Part shown: piece by piece, positions 8,000 to 16,357 of the stretch
Layout of the letters: the number at the start of each line of letters is the position of its first letter
Position numbering within the stretch: the first letter of the stretch is position 1
Assembly (NCBI GenBank): GCA_035649275.1
Contig: DASRJW010000073.1
Coordinates: 1 to 53,859, forward strand
Origin: Candidatus Krumholzibacteriia bacterium
GTDB taxonomy: Bacteria; Krumholzibacteriota; Krumholzibacteriia; G020349025
Length of the DNA stretch: 53,859 nt
Direction: 5' to 3'
Notes under the pieces: generated by a model
What the model was told of the DNA's origin: nothing
The model's database searches: none
Seen by the model: the letters and a program-made list of their open reading frames with translations, nothing else
Position numbers and translations under genes: made by a program

Positions 8000-8225
8000 T
8001 AGAGAAGAGCCTGCCGAGGTTTTCGTTGCGTACCCCCTGAAACTACGGACGAGTGGCGATGCGGGAGTGGAGGGAATCGGTGTCGCGCCTGGTCACGGGG
8101 ATGCCTCTGCGGCCCATGGCCTGCCGGCGCCCGACTGCCGAGTCACGAGAAATGAGCGCTCACGGCGGACTGCCTGCGAGGGCGGGGGTGCCGTCCCGCG
8201 CGAGAACCCCAGGAGGGTCAAGAGG

Positions 8226-8894
8226 ATGAAGTCGAAACTGCTACTGCTCGCATTCCTGTTGGTCAGCGTGCCCGGTCTGGCTGCCGCGCAAGGGACGGCC
8301 TCCTGTCCGGGCTGCGTGATCGGAATCTACAACGACGAGGCATTGAAGAAGAACTACGGGACCTTCGGGGATTTCGCCGTCTTTGCCGACACGCTGTTCC
8401 TCGGCGTCAAATACGACCCGAGCTCATCGTTCGACGCCTTGACCGGCATCGAGTTCAGCGTCTATGGCATGCCGACACAAGGCTTGCCGCCGGGCTGGAC
8501 GGTTCGTGACGGCGGTACCGCGGTCGGACCACCGACGCCGGCGGCGCCAGCGGACACGACCACCGGCACAGGTGGTTGGAACATCGTCTGGCAGGAGTGC
8601 CAGCCCGGCAACAAGGTCGTGGTGCAGATCAGCATGGTCTCGTTCGATCCGATCCCCAACGACACGGTGATCCGGATCCTGCACAAGTTCCCGCCGCAGG
8701 ACGACACCTTCCCGTACCTGCTCTTCACGCAGTGCGACTTCCCGTTCTTCACGAAGACGTCGGTGAAGGGTGGCTGTTTCGTTCTGAATCCGACCGTGGG
8801 GCCGGGCGAGTCGGTGGGGAACCCGCCGTGCCTGCTAGAGACCGACGCGGTCCAGGGCATCTCCTGGTCCGCGGTGAAGGAGTTGTATCGCTGA
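8226..8894 (+). CDS. Secreted protein of the WSxxKxLYR-tail family (copy B)
   Basis: 222 residues with a clear signal peptide (MKSKLLLLAFLLVSVPG, cleavage near AAQG). It is identical to the 6971 protein over long blocks, for example FADTLFLGVKYDPSSSFD, RDGGTAVGPPTPAAPADTTT and VVVQISMVSFDP, and keeps most of its cysteines. It ends in G-I-S-W-S-A-V-K-E-L-Y-R. Differences concentrate near the N-terminus (ALKKNYGTFGDF) and just before the tail. AGGAGG lies about 15 bases upstream and an AGAGG directly before the ATG. It has its own candidate promoter and a perfect hairpin downstream, so it can be expressed separately from copy A. Function unknown. Confidence 0.87.
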   Translation: MKSKLLLLAFLLVSVPGLAAAQGTASCPGCVIGIYNDEALKKNYGTFGDFAVFADTLFLGVKYDPSSSFDALTGIEFSVYGMPTQGLPPGWTVRDGGTAVGPPTPAAPADTTTGTGGWNIVWQECQPGNKVVVQISMVSFDPIPNDTVIRILHKFPPQDDTFPYLLFTQCDFPFFTKTSVKGGCFVLNPTVGPGESVGNPPCLLETDAVQGISWSAVKELYR

Positions 8895-8923
8895 GAAGCG
8901 GAACGAAGCATCGGTTCCATCCA

Positions 8924-8943
8924 GGGGGAGCTCCGGCTCCCCC
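8924..8943 (+). terminator. Stable hairpin after copy B
   Basis: GGGGGAGC (8924-8931) and GCTCCCCC (8936-8943) form a perfect 8-bp stem closed by a TCCG tetraloop, a UNCG-type loop known for high stability. Only scattered T bases follow, so termination may be partial and the next gene may still be read. Confidence 0.6.
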
Positions 8944-8987
8944 TCTCCGTTTGCGGGGTGAACGCCTTCCCTGTGCGGGGTGAAACC

Positions 8988-10169
8988 TTGCCGCGACTGC
9001 GACCAGGAGTGCTCATGGCACTCTGTCTGGCTGGAGCGCTCGGCGCCTGCGCTCCGGCGCCGGATCCAGGGACGACGCCATCGCGCGCCATGGAGCTCCG
9101 GGCCGCGGCGCGGGAAGCGAGCGCCCGGGGAGACGACGGGGCTTGCGTGGCCCTCCTCGAGCAGGCCGTGGCGCTCGAGCCCGGTGGGGCGGAAGCCTGG
9201 GAGGAGCTGGGACGAGCCCGCGAGAAACGGGGGGATGCGACGGGGGCCGTGCAGGCCTACGAAGCTGCCATCGTCGCTGCGCCGCAGCGCTACCAAGCGC
9301 ACTTGGATCTGGCCATTCTCTGTATGCGAAGCGGGATGACGGGGCGCGCCCGGAGCGAGCTGCAGGAAGCCTTGGACGCGGCGCCCGGGAACGCCTCGAT
9401 CCACTGGAACTACGGCGCGGCGTTGGTGCAGGTGGGGAAGCCGGAGGAAGCGCGGCAGCATCTGGTGGCAGCGCTGCGCCTCGATCCAAGCCTGGGTCCG
9501 GCGCACGCGGAGCTCGGCCGGGTGGAGGCCCTCGCCGGCCACACCCAGCAGGCGCTGGCGCATTTCGCCCAGGCCGAGAGCCTCGGTGTCCACTCCGCGA
9601 TCTTCCATGCCAATTGGGGACTTGCCCTCTTGCAAGGGGATAGCCCTGATGCGGCGGCGGACCAGCTCCGCCAAGCGGTCGCCGCCGACTCGACCCAGGC
9701 CGCGTGGTGGAACCATTTGGGGGTGGCGGAGTTGCAAGCCGGCCGGCAGGCCCCGGCGGAGGGCTCTTTCCGCACGGCGCTGTCGCTCGCACCCGAGGAC
9801 GACGTGCGCTTCAACCTGGCCAACCTGCTGGTGCAAGCCGGAAGGAACGCCGAGGCCGAAGCGCTACTCAGCCCGCCACCGCAGCGCGCCGATCTGCTCG
9901 CACTGCGGGGCCTGGCGCTCCGCGGCCTGGGGCGCTCGACCGAAGCGCGGGACTGTCTGGCGGCCGCGGCCGGCAAGGCGCCGCGGGACGTGAACGTGCT
10001 GAACAACTACGGTGTACTCTTGGCAGAGACGGGGGACGTGCCGGGGGCGTTGGAGGTGTGGCGGCGGGTGCTCGCGATCGAGCCGGCGAACCAGACCGCC
10101 CAGGAGAACTTGAAGGCGCGCGGCGGTGGCGCTGCCACCGCACCGAGAGGACCGCAGCATGGACCGTAA
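8988..10169 (+). CDS. TPR-repeat lipoprotein
   Basis: About 393 residues. A lipoprotein signal (LMALCLAGALGAC, with the lipobox ending in the Cys) is followed by nine or so tetratricopeptide repeats (AWEELGRAREKRGDATGAVQ, ALDAAPGNASIHWNYGAALV, and so on). TPRs mediate protein contacts, so this may be an envelope assembly or scaffold factor, anchored to a membrane. The start is uncertain: TTG 8988 gives a normal signal peptide with arginines; ATG 9015 has an ideal AGGAG but would leave no basic N-region; GTG 8958 is the farthest. Its stop overlaps the next gene by 11 bases, implying translational coupling with the GlpX homologue. Confidence 0.82.
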   Translation: MPRLRPGVLMALCLAGALGACAPAPDPGTTPSRAMELRAAAREASARGDDGACVALLEQAVALEPGGAEAWEELGRAREKRGDATGAVQAYEAAIVAAPQRYQAHLDLAILCMRSGMTGRARSELQEALDAAPGNASIHWNYGAALVQVGKPEEARQHLVAALRLDPSLGPAHAELGRVEALAGHTQQALAHFAQAESLGVHSAIFHANWGLALLQGDSPDAAADQLRQAVAADSTQAAWWNHLGVAELQAGRQAPAEGSFRTALSLAPEDDVRFNLANLLVQAGRNAEAEALLSPPPQRADLLALRGLALRGLGRSTEARDCLAAAAGKAPRDVNVLNNYGVLLAETGDVPGALEVWRRVLAIEPANQTAQENLKARGGGAATAPRGPQHGP

Positions 10170-11124
10170 CCTGGCGCTGGAACTAGTGCGGGTCACTGAA
10201 GCGGCGGCGCTCTCCGCGGCACGCTGGATGGGCAAGGGCGACGGTTTGCAAGCCGACGGGGCGGCCTTCGAGGCGATGCGCAAGGCGCTCGCCGCGGTGG
10301 CGTTGCGGGCCCACGTCTGTGTCGGCCGGCCGTCGCTCTCCGGCGACGACGCCTTCACCGAAGGGCGCACGATCGGTGACCACGACGAAGCCAACAAGGG
10401 CCTCGATCTGGCGGTGGATCCGCTCGAGTGCATCGACAGCGTCGCCACCGGGCGCTACAACGCCATGAGCGTGGTCGCGGTGAACACCGACCGCACTTTC
10501 CTGCAGGGCGCCTCGGGCCTCTACATGGACAAGATCGCCGTCGGTCCGGATGCGGCGGGTCGCATCGATCTCGCCGCCTCGCCGCTGGAGAACCTGGTGA
10601 ACATCGCTTCGGCGAAGCGTTGCTACGTCGAGGATCTCACCGTGGCGATCCTGGAGCGGGAGCGCCACGCGGGCCTCATTCGCCAGGTGCGGGAGGCGGG
10701 GTCGCGGATCCACCTCATCGCCGACGGCGATCTGGCCGCCTCGGTGGCGACGGCGATCGGGGATTCCGGCGTCGACGTGCTCATGGGCATCGGCTCGGCG
10801 CTGTCGGCGGTGCTGGCGGCCGCGGCGCTGGCCTGCGTCGGCGGCGACATGCAATGCCGCCTCGTGCCGGTGAACGCCGGGGACGAGGAACGCATCCGGG
10901 CGCTCGCCGGCGGATCGGCCCGGCGCAAGTATGGCTTGCAGGAACTGGTGGGAGACGGCAGCGTCATGTTCGCCGCCACCGGCATCACCGAGGGCGACGT
11001 GCTGCGAGGCGTGCACTTCCGCAAGGGCGGGGCGGCGACGCATTCCGTGGTCATGCGGCGCCGGTCGGGAACGATTCGTTTCATCCACGCGAACCACTTC
11101 TTCGAGCGCAAGCCGCGCTACTAG
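10159..11124 (+). CDS. Divergent GlpX-like (class II fructose-1,6-bisphosphatase family) protein
   Basis: 321 residues, full length for the GlpX family, which hydrolyses fructose 1,6-bisphosphate in gluconeogenesis. Overall family sequence is clear: RVTEAAALSAARWMGKGD, ADGAA (Asp near 32), AVDPLE (Asp 87, Glu 90), LIADGDLAAS, FAATGITEGD. However, several positions that are catalytic or metal-binding in E. coli GlpX are changed: the GEGEIDEAP segment (with Glu57) reads GRPSLSGDDAF, the GGAPE segment (Glu213) reads GSALS, the EGT substrate motif reads ECI, and the Lys29 position is Gly. Phosphatase activity is therefore doubtful. ATG 10159 has GAGAGG upstream. It overlaps the TPR lipoprotein gene and is followed after 17 bases by another TPR gene. 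Confidence 0.8.
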   Translation: MDRNLALELVRVTEAAALSAARWMGKGDGLQADGAAFEAMRKALAAVALRAHVCVGRPSLSGDDAFTEGRTIGDHDEANKGLDLAVDPLECIDSVATGRYNAMSVVAVNTDRTFLQGASGLYMDKIAVGPDAAGRIDLAASPLENLVNIASAKRCYVEDLTVAILERERHAGLIRQVREAGSRIHLIADGDLAASVATAIGDSGVDVLMGIGSALSAVLAAAALACVGGDMQCRLVPVNAGDEERIRALAGGSARRKYGLQELVGDGSVMFAATGITEGDVLRGVHFRKGGAATHSVVMRRRSGTIRFIHANHFFERKPRY

Positions 11125-11141
11125 AGCGGCTGGAGGTCACG

Positions 11142-12641
11142 ATGCCTCTCGATGCGGAAAAGAAGCGGCTCGAGGCCCGGCTCCTCGGGCTGCTGCATCA
11201 GGCGCTGCAGGAGCGCAACCGCGACGATATCGTGGGCACGTCGCTCGAGCTCGGAGCGTTGTATCTCTCCGGCGATCTCTACGACCGCGCCGAGGAATGC
11301 TTCCGGCGCGTTCTCGAGGAGCCGGTGAAGCGCCTGGCGCGGGGCGAGGAGAAGACCCAGGCCGAGGCCGGTCTGGCCCAGGTGCTGCTCGTACGCGGGC
11401 ATCTGACCCTGGCTCGAGAGGCGCTGGAGCGGGCCCAGCGCGCTGCCGGCGTTTCCGACGCGACGCTCCTCGAGATCCGCAAGCTGGAATGGCAGCGCGA
11501 TCTGCACGAGGGCCGCTACCGCGACGTGGTGGACGCCATCGAGGCCACCCTGGATCACGAGACGGTGGAGAAGCTCGGCGACGGGCGCGTCGACATCATG
11601 ATCCTCGAAGCACGGGCGCGGACGCTTCTCGGGCGTCACCGGCCGGCGCAGAAGCTGCTGGAGAAAGCCTTCGAGCTGGCGCAGAGCAACGGCTACGAAG
11701 CAGGCGCCGCGAACGCGCGCAGCGAGCTCGGCGTCCTCCTCGGCATCGTCGGACAGTTCAAGCGCGCCCACGAGCACTTGACGGAGGCGTTGAAGAGCGA
11801 CGAGGGCGCCGGCAGCCTGGTGCGTCTCGACCGCGATCGCTACCGGCTCGGCACGCTCTTCCTGCGCATGGGGCGCTGGCAGGACGCAGGCAAGTTGCTG
11901 CACGAAGCCTACGAGTCGGCCCGGGACCTGCGCACTTTGGACAACCGGCTCTCCAGCCAGCTCGGCGAAGCGGAGCTCATGGCGCTGCGAGGGGAGCGCG
12001 AGGAAGCCCGCGATCGGGCGATGGACGCCATGGAGGTCGCGCGGGCGGCGGGGTTCGTGCGCCTGCACGTGCAGGGCTTGCTCGTCCTCGGCACGGTGGC
12101 GCTCGAATCGGAGCAGCCGAAAGAGGCGCTAGAATTCCTGCGCGAGGCGGAGAATCTCTATACCCGGCACGCCCCGGAGAGTCCGATGATGGTACAGATC
12201 CAAGCCAGGCTCGGGCGCGCCTACGATGCCCTCGGCGAAAAGACCACCGCCTTCGAGCGCCTCATGCGCGCCCACAATCTCGCCCGCGAGACGGGCAACC
12301 TCTACGACCGCCATCGCATCGACAGCTACCTGGGGGAGCACTACGTGCGGAGCGGCGCCGAGGACAAAGCCGCGACGCTGCTCTCCAAGGCCGCCGCCGA
12401 CCTCGGCACGCTGGGGGCGAAGTACGACGTGGCGGTGACGCGCTTGCGCTTCGCCCAGCTCCTCATCGGCAGCAGCCGGGAGCGGAGCGCCGAGGAACGA
12501 GCGCGGGAAACGAAGCTCGCCCGTTCCAATCTCTTCGAGGCGCGGCGCCTCTTGGAAGCAATGGGGGCCGCCTCGCGTCTCGCCGAGGTGGCGGCGCTCG
12601 AGGCGCGCCTGCATCAAGCGCCCGCTGCCTCCGCCGACTGA
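11142..12641 (+). CDS. Cytoplasmic TPR-repeat protein
   Basis: 499 residues, no signal peptide, helical throughout. Repeated TPR-like units run from about residue 25 to 470 (LYDRAEECFRRVLEE, YEAGAANARSELGVLLGIVG, QFKRAHEHLTEALKS, LHVQGLLVLGTVALE). This arrangement resembles the TPR part of large regulators, but no DNA-binding, kinase or nucleotide-binding domain is visible. GGAGG is placed eight bases before the ATG. It probably forms one transcript with the preceding TPR lipoprotein and GlpX-like genes, but its partner is unknown. Confidence 0.8.
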   Translation: MPLDAEKKRLEARLLGLLHQALQERNRDDIVGTSLELGALYLSGDLYDRAEECFRRVLEEPVKRLARGEEKTQAEAGLAQVLLVRGHLTLAREALERAQRAAGVSDATLLEIRKLEWQRDLHEGRYRDVVDAIEATLDHETVEKLGDGRVDIMILEARARTLLGRHRPAQKLLEKAFELAQSNGYEAGAANARSELGVLLGIVGQFKRAHEHLTEALKSDEGAGSLVRLDRDRYRLGTLFLRMGRWQDAGKLLHEAYESARDLRTLDNRLSSQLGEAELMALRGEREEARDRAMDAMEVARAAGFVRLHVQGLLVLGTVALESEQPKEALEFLREAENLYTRHAPESPMMVQIQARLGRAYDALGEKTTAFERLMRAHNLARETGNLYDRHRIDSYLGEHYVRSGAEDKAATLLSKAAADLGTLGAKYDVAVTRLRFAQLLIGSSRERSAEERARETKLARSNLFEARRLLEAMGAASRLAEVAALEARLHQAPAASAD

Positions 12642-12717
12642 GCCGAAGCGACGACGCCCCCGAACCCCATGATTTCGCGAGGCATGGTGGACCCGCATCG
12701 GTCGGTCGTGGGGTGGA

Positions 12718-12746
12718 TTGCAGGCCCCGGTGTGCAGGCGTATATT
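12718..12746 (+). promoter_or_regulatory. Candidate promoter for the SdrD-B-like lipoprotein gene
   Basis: TTGCAG (12718-12723), 17-base spacer, TATATT (12741-12746), about 100 bases upstream of ATG 12850. The -10 is good and the -35 half-matching. Confidence 0.5.
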
Positions 12747-12849
12747 GATGGCGCCCACCCGCATTCGAATCCGCCCCTGATTCTCTTGGGTTCGCCGCGG
12801 CGGTGCTCCCTCGAGCGACCTGCCGCGGCCCAGCAGAGGAGGACGGGCG

Positions 12850-14433
12850 ATGGACTCGACCCACGCCTTGGGGAAGCGGCTCCAGGCGATACCGTCATGG
12901 CGCGCGCTCACCCTGTTGTGGCTCCTTTTCCTTCCCCTGGGCTGCTCCGACCAGATCGCCCCGGAAGGAACGCCGTCCGGGGCCACCGCGTTCCAGGGCA
13001 ACTACGACCCCTCCACGGGAGAGATCGTCTTCCGCCTCGAGTCGCCAGGCGGGGCGCCGGTGCCGAATCTCCATCTCATCGCCACCGGCATCGAGCTCGA
13101 CACCGCGGGTCTGCTGCACGCGCAGGTGGCCATCCGCAACACCGGAAGCACAACGGTACCGGGGCCTGCCGGTGTGGGGGTCTGGGGCTTCCTGCCCGGG
13201 TCGGTCTACCCCGTGACCCCGAACTGCCCCGCCCCCAACGATTCGACCCCGCATCCTCAAGGCAGTGCCGTCCCCGCGGTTCCTGCGGACGTGCCACCGT
13301 TACTCTGCGCCTTCGATCACCGCGGCACCTACGGAGACGACGGCGTTCTCGCCGGGGGTGAGACCTCGGACCCGGTCGAGTGGCTCTTCGGCGGCACCGG
13401 GGGCGAGAGCTTCGCCTTCCATGCCGAGATCATGCTCGAGCCCGAACCGCCGCAGAGCGGCACGATCGCGGGCAACGTTTTCGAGGATCGCAATCTGAAT
13501 GGCCAGCGCGAAATCGACGAGCCGGGCATCGCCGGCGTCGGCGTGGGGGTCTTGGTGGGCGACCACGAACGAATCGCGGTCACCGACGATTTCGGGAACT
13601 ATTCCTTCGTGCTGGAGGAAGCAGGTCTGTACGAGGTGACGCTGAGCCTGCCCGCCGGCCTGCTCCCGACGACACCGACGGAGCTGCACGTCCTCATCGT
13701 CCGCCTGCCCGACGGCAACCTCTCCCAATTCCTGCACGCCGATTTCGGCCTGTTCCGGGAGGCGCCGCCGGAGGGGGAGCTCTTCATCACCGGCTTCGTC
13801 TACATGGATCTCGACCGCAACGGCGTGCGCGACAGCAACGAGGCGGGCATCCCGGATGTCGGCATCTCGGCGAGTGGCCTGCTCTGCCTCAGTCCCATCG
13901 CCGCCTTCGCGCGCACCGATGCCCACGGCTTCTATCGGATCCGTGGCAGCGACATTCACTGCCTGCTGCCCTGGGTCGTGCGCCGCGAGCCAGTGCTCGG
14001 CCTCGTCGGCACGACGCCCGAGCAGGTGATCCTGGAAACGCGCCCGCCCGACGGCAGCAACACCTTCCCGGTCGACTTCGGTCTCGCCCCCGAGGACTCG
14101 ACGCAGGAGGCGAGGACCAGCATCGAGGGCTTCGTCTTCTGGGATCTGAATCAGAACGGAATCCGTGACGCCGACGAAAGAGGAGCAGCGGGCGCGGAAG
14201 TGCAACTCCAGATTCCGTGCCGCATGCTTCCGCCCACGGTGACCACGAACGCTGCGGGTTACTATTCCTTCCCGCCAGAAATGGTGGGGCTATGTCCGGT
14301 CACCGGCGTCCGGCTGTCGGCGCCGGCGTTCCGCGTCTACACCACGCCGAACCCGGCGCCGGTGGAGATCCCGACCGTGCCCGGATTCCATCTCCTGCAC
14401 GTGTCCTTCGGGGTGGCTCCGGAGCCGAAGTAG
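12850..14433 (+). CDS. Lipoprotein with three SdrD-B-like (Cna-B-type) repeats
   Basis: 527 residues. A hydrophobic leader ends in the lipobox FLPLGC (Cys near residue 32), so the protein should be lipid-anchored in the cell envelope. After an N-terminal region of about 170 residues there are three SdrD B-like units, each opening with a calcium-binding type loop: GNVFEDRNLNGQREIDEPGI, GFVYMDLDRNGVRDSNEAGI and GFVFWDLNQNGIRDADERGA. In surface adhesins this domain acts as a rigid, calcium-stabilised stalk; that is family knowledge, not shown here. AGGAGG lies shortly before the ATG. It is a single gene with its own candidate promoter and runs towards the convergent GWxTD gene; the 83-base gap between the two holds only a short GC-rich inverted repeat. 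Confidence 0.85.
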   Translation: MDSTHALGKRLQAIPSWRALTLLWLLFLPLGCSDQIAPEGTPSGATAFQGNYDPSTGEIVFRLESPGGAPVPNLHLIATGIELDTAGLLHAQVAIRNTGSTTVPGPAGVGVWGFLPGSVYPVTPNCPAPNDSTPHPQGSAVPAVPADVPPLLCAFDHRGTYGDDGVLAGGETSDPVEWLFGGTGGESFAFHAEIMLEPEPPQSGTIAGNVFEDRNLNGQREIDEPGIAGVGVGVLVGDHERIAVTDDFGNYSFVLEEAGLYEVTLSLPAGLLPTTPTELHVLIVRLPDGNLSQFLHADFGLFREAPPEGELFITGFVYMDLDRNGVRDSNEAGIPDVGISASGLLCLSPIAAFARTDAHGFYRIRGSDIHCLLPWVVRREPVLGLVGTTPEQVILETRPPDGSNTFPVDFGLAPEDSTQEARTSIEGFVFWDLNQNGIRDADERGAAGAEVQLQIPCRMLPPTVTTNAAGYYSFPPEMVGLCPVTGVRLSAPAFRVYTTPNPAPVEIPTVPGFHLLHVSFGVAPEPK

Positions 14434-14516
14434 AAGAACACCAGAGTCGACGCAGCACGGCGCGCCGCTGCGCGCCACCCTGCTTGGTTGCGGGTCCGTG
14501 GGGCGGCGACCGCTCC

Positions 14517-16265
14517 TCACTGCAGCACGGTGAAGGAGCCCCGCTGCGTGGCCTGCTGTCCCGAGACGAGATCCTTCACCGTGAGCTCGAGGTCGTAGAC
14601 GTCCTCGTCCAGGGCGGCGATGTCGATGCGCAGCTCTTCGACCAGCTCGCTCGTGCCGCCTTCGCCGGTGAAGCTGGCGGTGACGAAGGGTCGCTGCTGC
14701 GGCGTCGAGGCGGGGAACCAGCCTTCGGCGCGGCGCAGGCTCCGCGGCACCAGGGTGTAGGTGACCTCGTAGCGGCAGACGTCGCGAGCATCGAGCTGCA
14801 GGCCGTAGATCTCGAAGTAACCGGTCAAGGCGCCGCTCTTCCGGTACACGCCGATGGGGTTGGGGACGACGAGGCGATCCTTCTTGACGAAGCGCGGGTG
14901 CCAGCTCGGGTCGGCGTAGATGATCTTCGTCGCCATCTCGATGTCCGAGAGCGCCAATTGCCGGCCGTGCAGTGGCGGCACCTCCAGATCGGTGAGGTAG
15001 GTGCCTTCACCCTTGCCGAAGCCGTCGGCGAGGCGGAGCGCCAGGCGGTAGGTACCGGCGGGCACGGCGAATTGCAGCTGGCCGGGGAACAATCTCCCCT
15101 CGAGGGTGCTGCGGAACTCCGCCGCAGTCAGCGTCTCGCTGTAGCGGTCGCGGGCGATCTCGTGGGCGCCGGCATCGAGGAGCAGGCCTTCGATGCTGTA
15201 GCGCGCCACATACAGAGAGTCCTGCCAGCGGAAGGTGAGGTCCTGGGCGTTGAACTGATAGTGCACTTCCAACCACATCCGGCCCGGGGGCCCCTTGAAG
15301 ACATCGGCGTCGAAGACATACCAGAGGCGGGGCGGCGCCTCGCCTTGCATCCAGAAGCGCTGGCGTCCGGCCTCGTGCTCCTTGGTGAAGGCCCACACCG
15401 CTTCGTCGCGCTTGCGGAGCAACTCGCGGGTGCGGAAGTCGTTGCGCACCTCGTGCTCGATGATCTCCTGCGAGAGCGGGCTGTCCTCGAGGCCCTTCTG
15501 TGCCAGGATGCGGCGCTCCTCGTCCTGGCCGAGGAGATCGCTGGCGCGGTCACGCCCGCTGGGACTTCTCATATCGGCGTCGGCGTAGCCGAGGCGCTTC
15601 AGATCCTCGCGCACCTCGTCGGGCCGGCGCGACAGGCGTGTAGGCGACCCCAGCACCCACGGGCCCCTGGGGTTCGGGCGCTCGAAGGCTGCCACCCACT
15701 TCTCCTCCAGGTAGAGCCAGTCCATCCGGGCCGGCAAGTAGCCGACGCCGCTCGTCACGTCGGCACCTTCCTCGACGATGGAGTCCGGGGCGCCGCATTG
15801 GATGAAGACGTCGCCGCGGATGTCCCAGCCCGACCCATCCTTGCGGGCGAAATCGTGACGCGCCCGTTCGACACGGTTCTCGTGCTCCTCCAGGCGTTCG
15901 TTCTCCGCCGTCGTCGGCGTCGGATCGTGGAGCCGCCAGTAGGCGCGCACCCACTCGGCCCGCAGCGAATCGTTGGAGAAGCCGAGGAACTGGGCTTGCA
16001 GCGACGGCGACAGGATGGGACGGAGGCCGTCGTAGAGGGCTCGCATCTCCGGGCTCAGGCGCTCGATCTGGAGACCGGGATCGCGCGAGAAGAGGGAGTC
16101 CTGCGCCACCAGGGTGCGGAGGAAGGCCTCCGGCGGCCGCACCCCAGCGCGGGCCGAGCGCCAGCGGTCGGTGAGGTCCTGCAGCTTGTCGCTCTGCGTG
16201 CCGGCACCGGCGGCGGCAAACCAGAGCGCGAACCCGAGGGGGAGGAGGAAGCGCAGACGCCGCAA
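14517..16265 (-). CDS. GWxTD-domain protein
   Basis: 582 residues, exported. I chose TTG 16265: AAGGA stands six bases upstream and the protein then starts LRRLRFLLPLGFALWFAAAGAG, a standard signal peptide; the frame is open further up to TTG 16352. Residues about 95-190 carry the GWxTD hallmark: YWRLHDPTPTTAENE followed by an R-x-x-x-A-x-x-x-F helix and then DIRGDVFIQCGAPDSI. GWxTD proteins are known from FCB-type and acidobacterial genomes, with no established biochemical role. The C-terminal 250 residues look like beta-rich domains (WLEVHYQFNAQ, VYDLELTVKDL). It is the last gene of a minus-strand group behind the methyltransferase gene, 92 bases away. Confidence 0.83.
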   Translation of the reverse strand: MRRLRFLLPLGFALWFAAAGAGTQSDKLQDLTDRWRSARAGVRPPEAFLRTLVAQDSLFSRDPGLQIERLSPEMRALYDGLRPILSPSLQAQFLGFSNDSLRAEWVRAYWRLHDPTPTTAENERLEEHENRVERARHDFARKDGSGWDIRGDVFIQCGAPDSIVEEGADVTSGVGYLPARMDWLYLEEKWVAAFERPNPRGPWVLGSPTRLSRRPDEVREDLKRLGYADADMRSPSGRDRASDLLGQDEERRILAQKGLEDSPLSQEIIEHEVRNDFRTRELLRKRDEAVWAFTKEHEAGRQRFWMQGEAPPRLWYVFDADVFKGPPGRMWLEVHYQFNAQDLTFRWQDSLYVARYSIEGLLLDAGAHEIARDRYSETLTAAEFRSTLEGRLFPGQLQFAVPAGTYRLALRLADGFGKGEGTYLTDLEVPPLHGRQLALSDIEMATKIIYADPSWHPRFVKKDRLVVPNPIGVYRKSGALTGYFEIYGLQLDARDVCRYEVTYTLVPRSLRRAEGWFPASTPQQRPFVTASFTGEGGTSELVEELRIDIAALDEDVYDLELTVKDLVSGQQATQRGSFTVLQ

Positions 16266-16357
16266 GGAGTTCCTTCGTCGCTCGGCCCGGCACGAAGGGG
16301 ACCGCCGGGCTCGTGTTCGAAAATACCGACCGCCCTGGGTGGGGTCAAACAAGTGGG

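Larger units (their letters stand above)
7731..8950 (+). repeat. Copy B of the tandem segmental duplication
   Basis: Second unit: a non-coding, decayed copy of the glycosyltransferase tail (7734-7905), an extra stretch of about 300 bases absent from copy A (roughly 7920-8210), the paralogous secreted-protein gene and its perfect hairpin. The only intact glycosyltransferase gene belongs to copy A, so copy B looks like the derived one. Confidence 0.7.

Noticed and set aside
10428-11141. Long upstream extension of the TPR gene through the GlpX-like gene
   Set aside because: The extension is the wrong frame of the GlpX-like gene; ATG 11142 has a proper ribosome site.
14434-14516. Possible bidirectional terminator between convergent genes
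   Set aside because: Only short GC-rich inverted repeats (GGCGCG/CGCGCC) without a T-tract; too weak to call.
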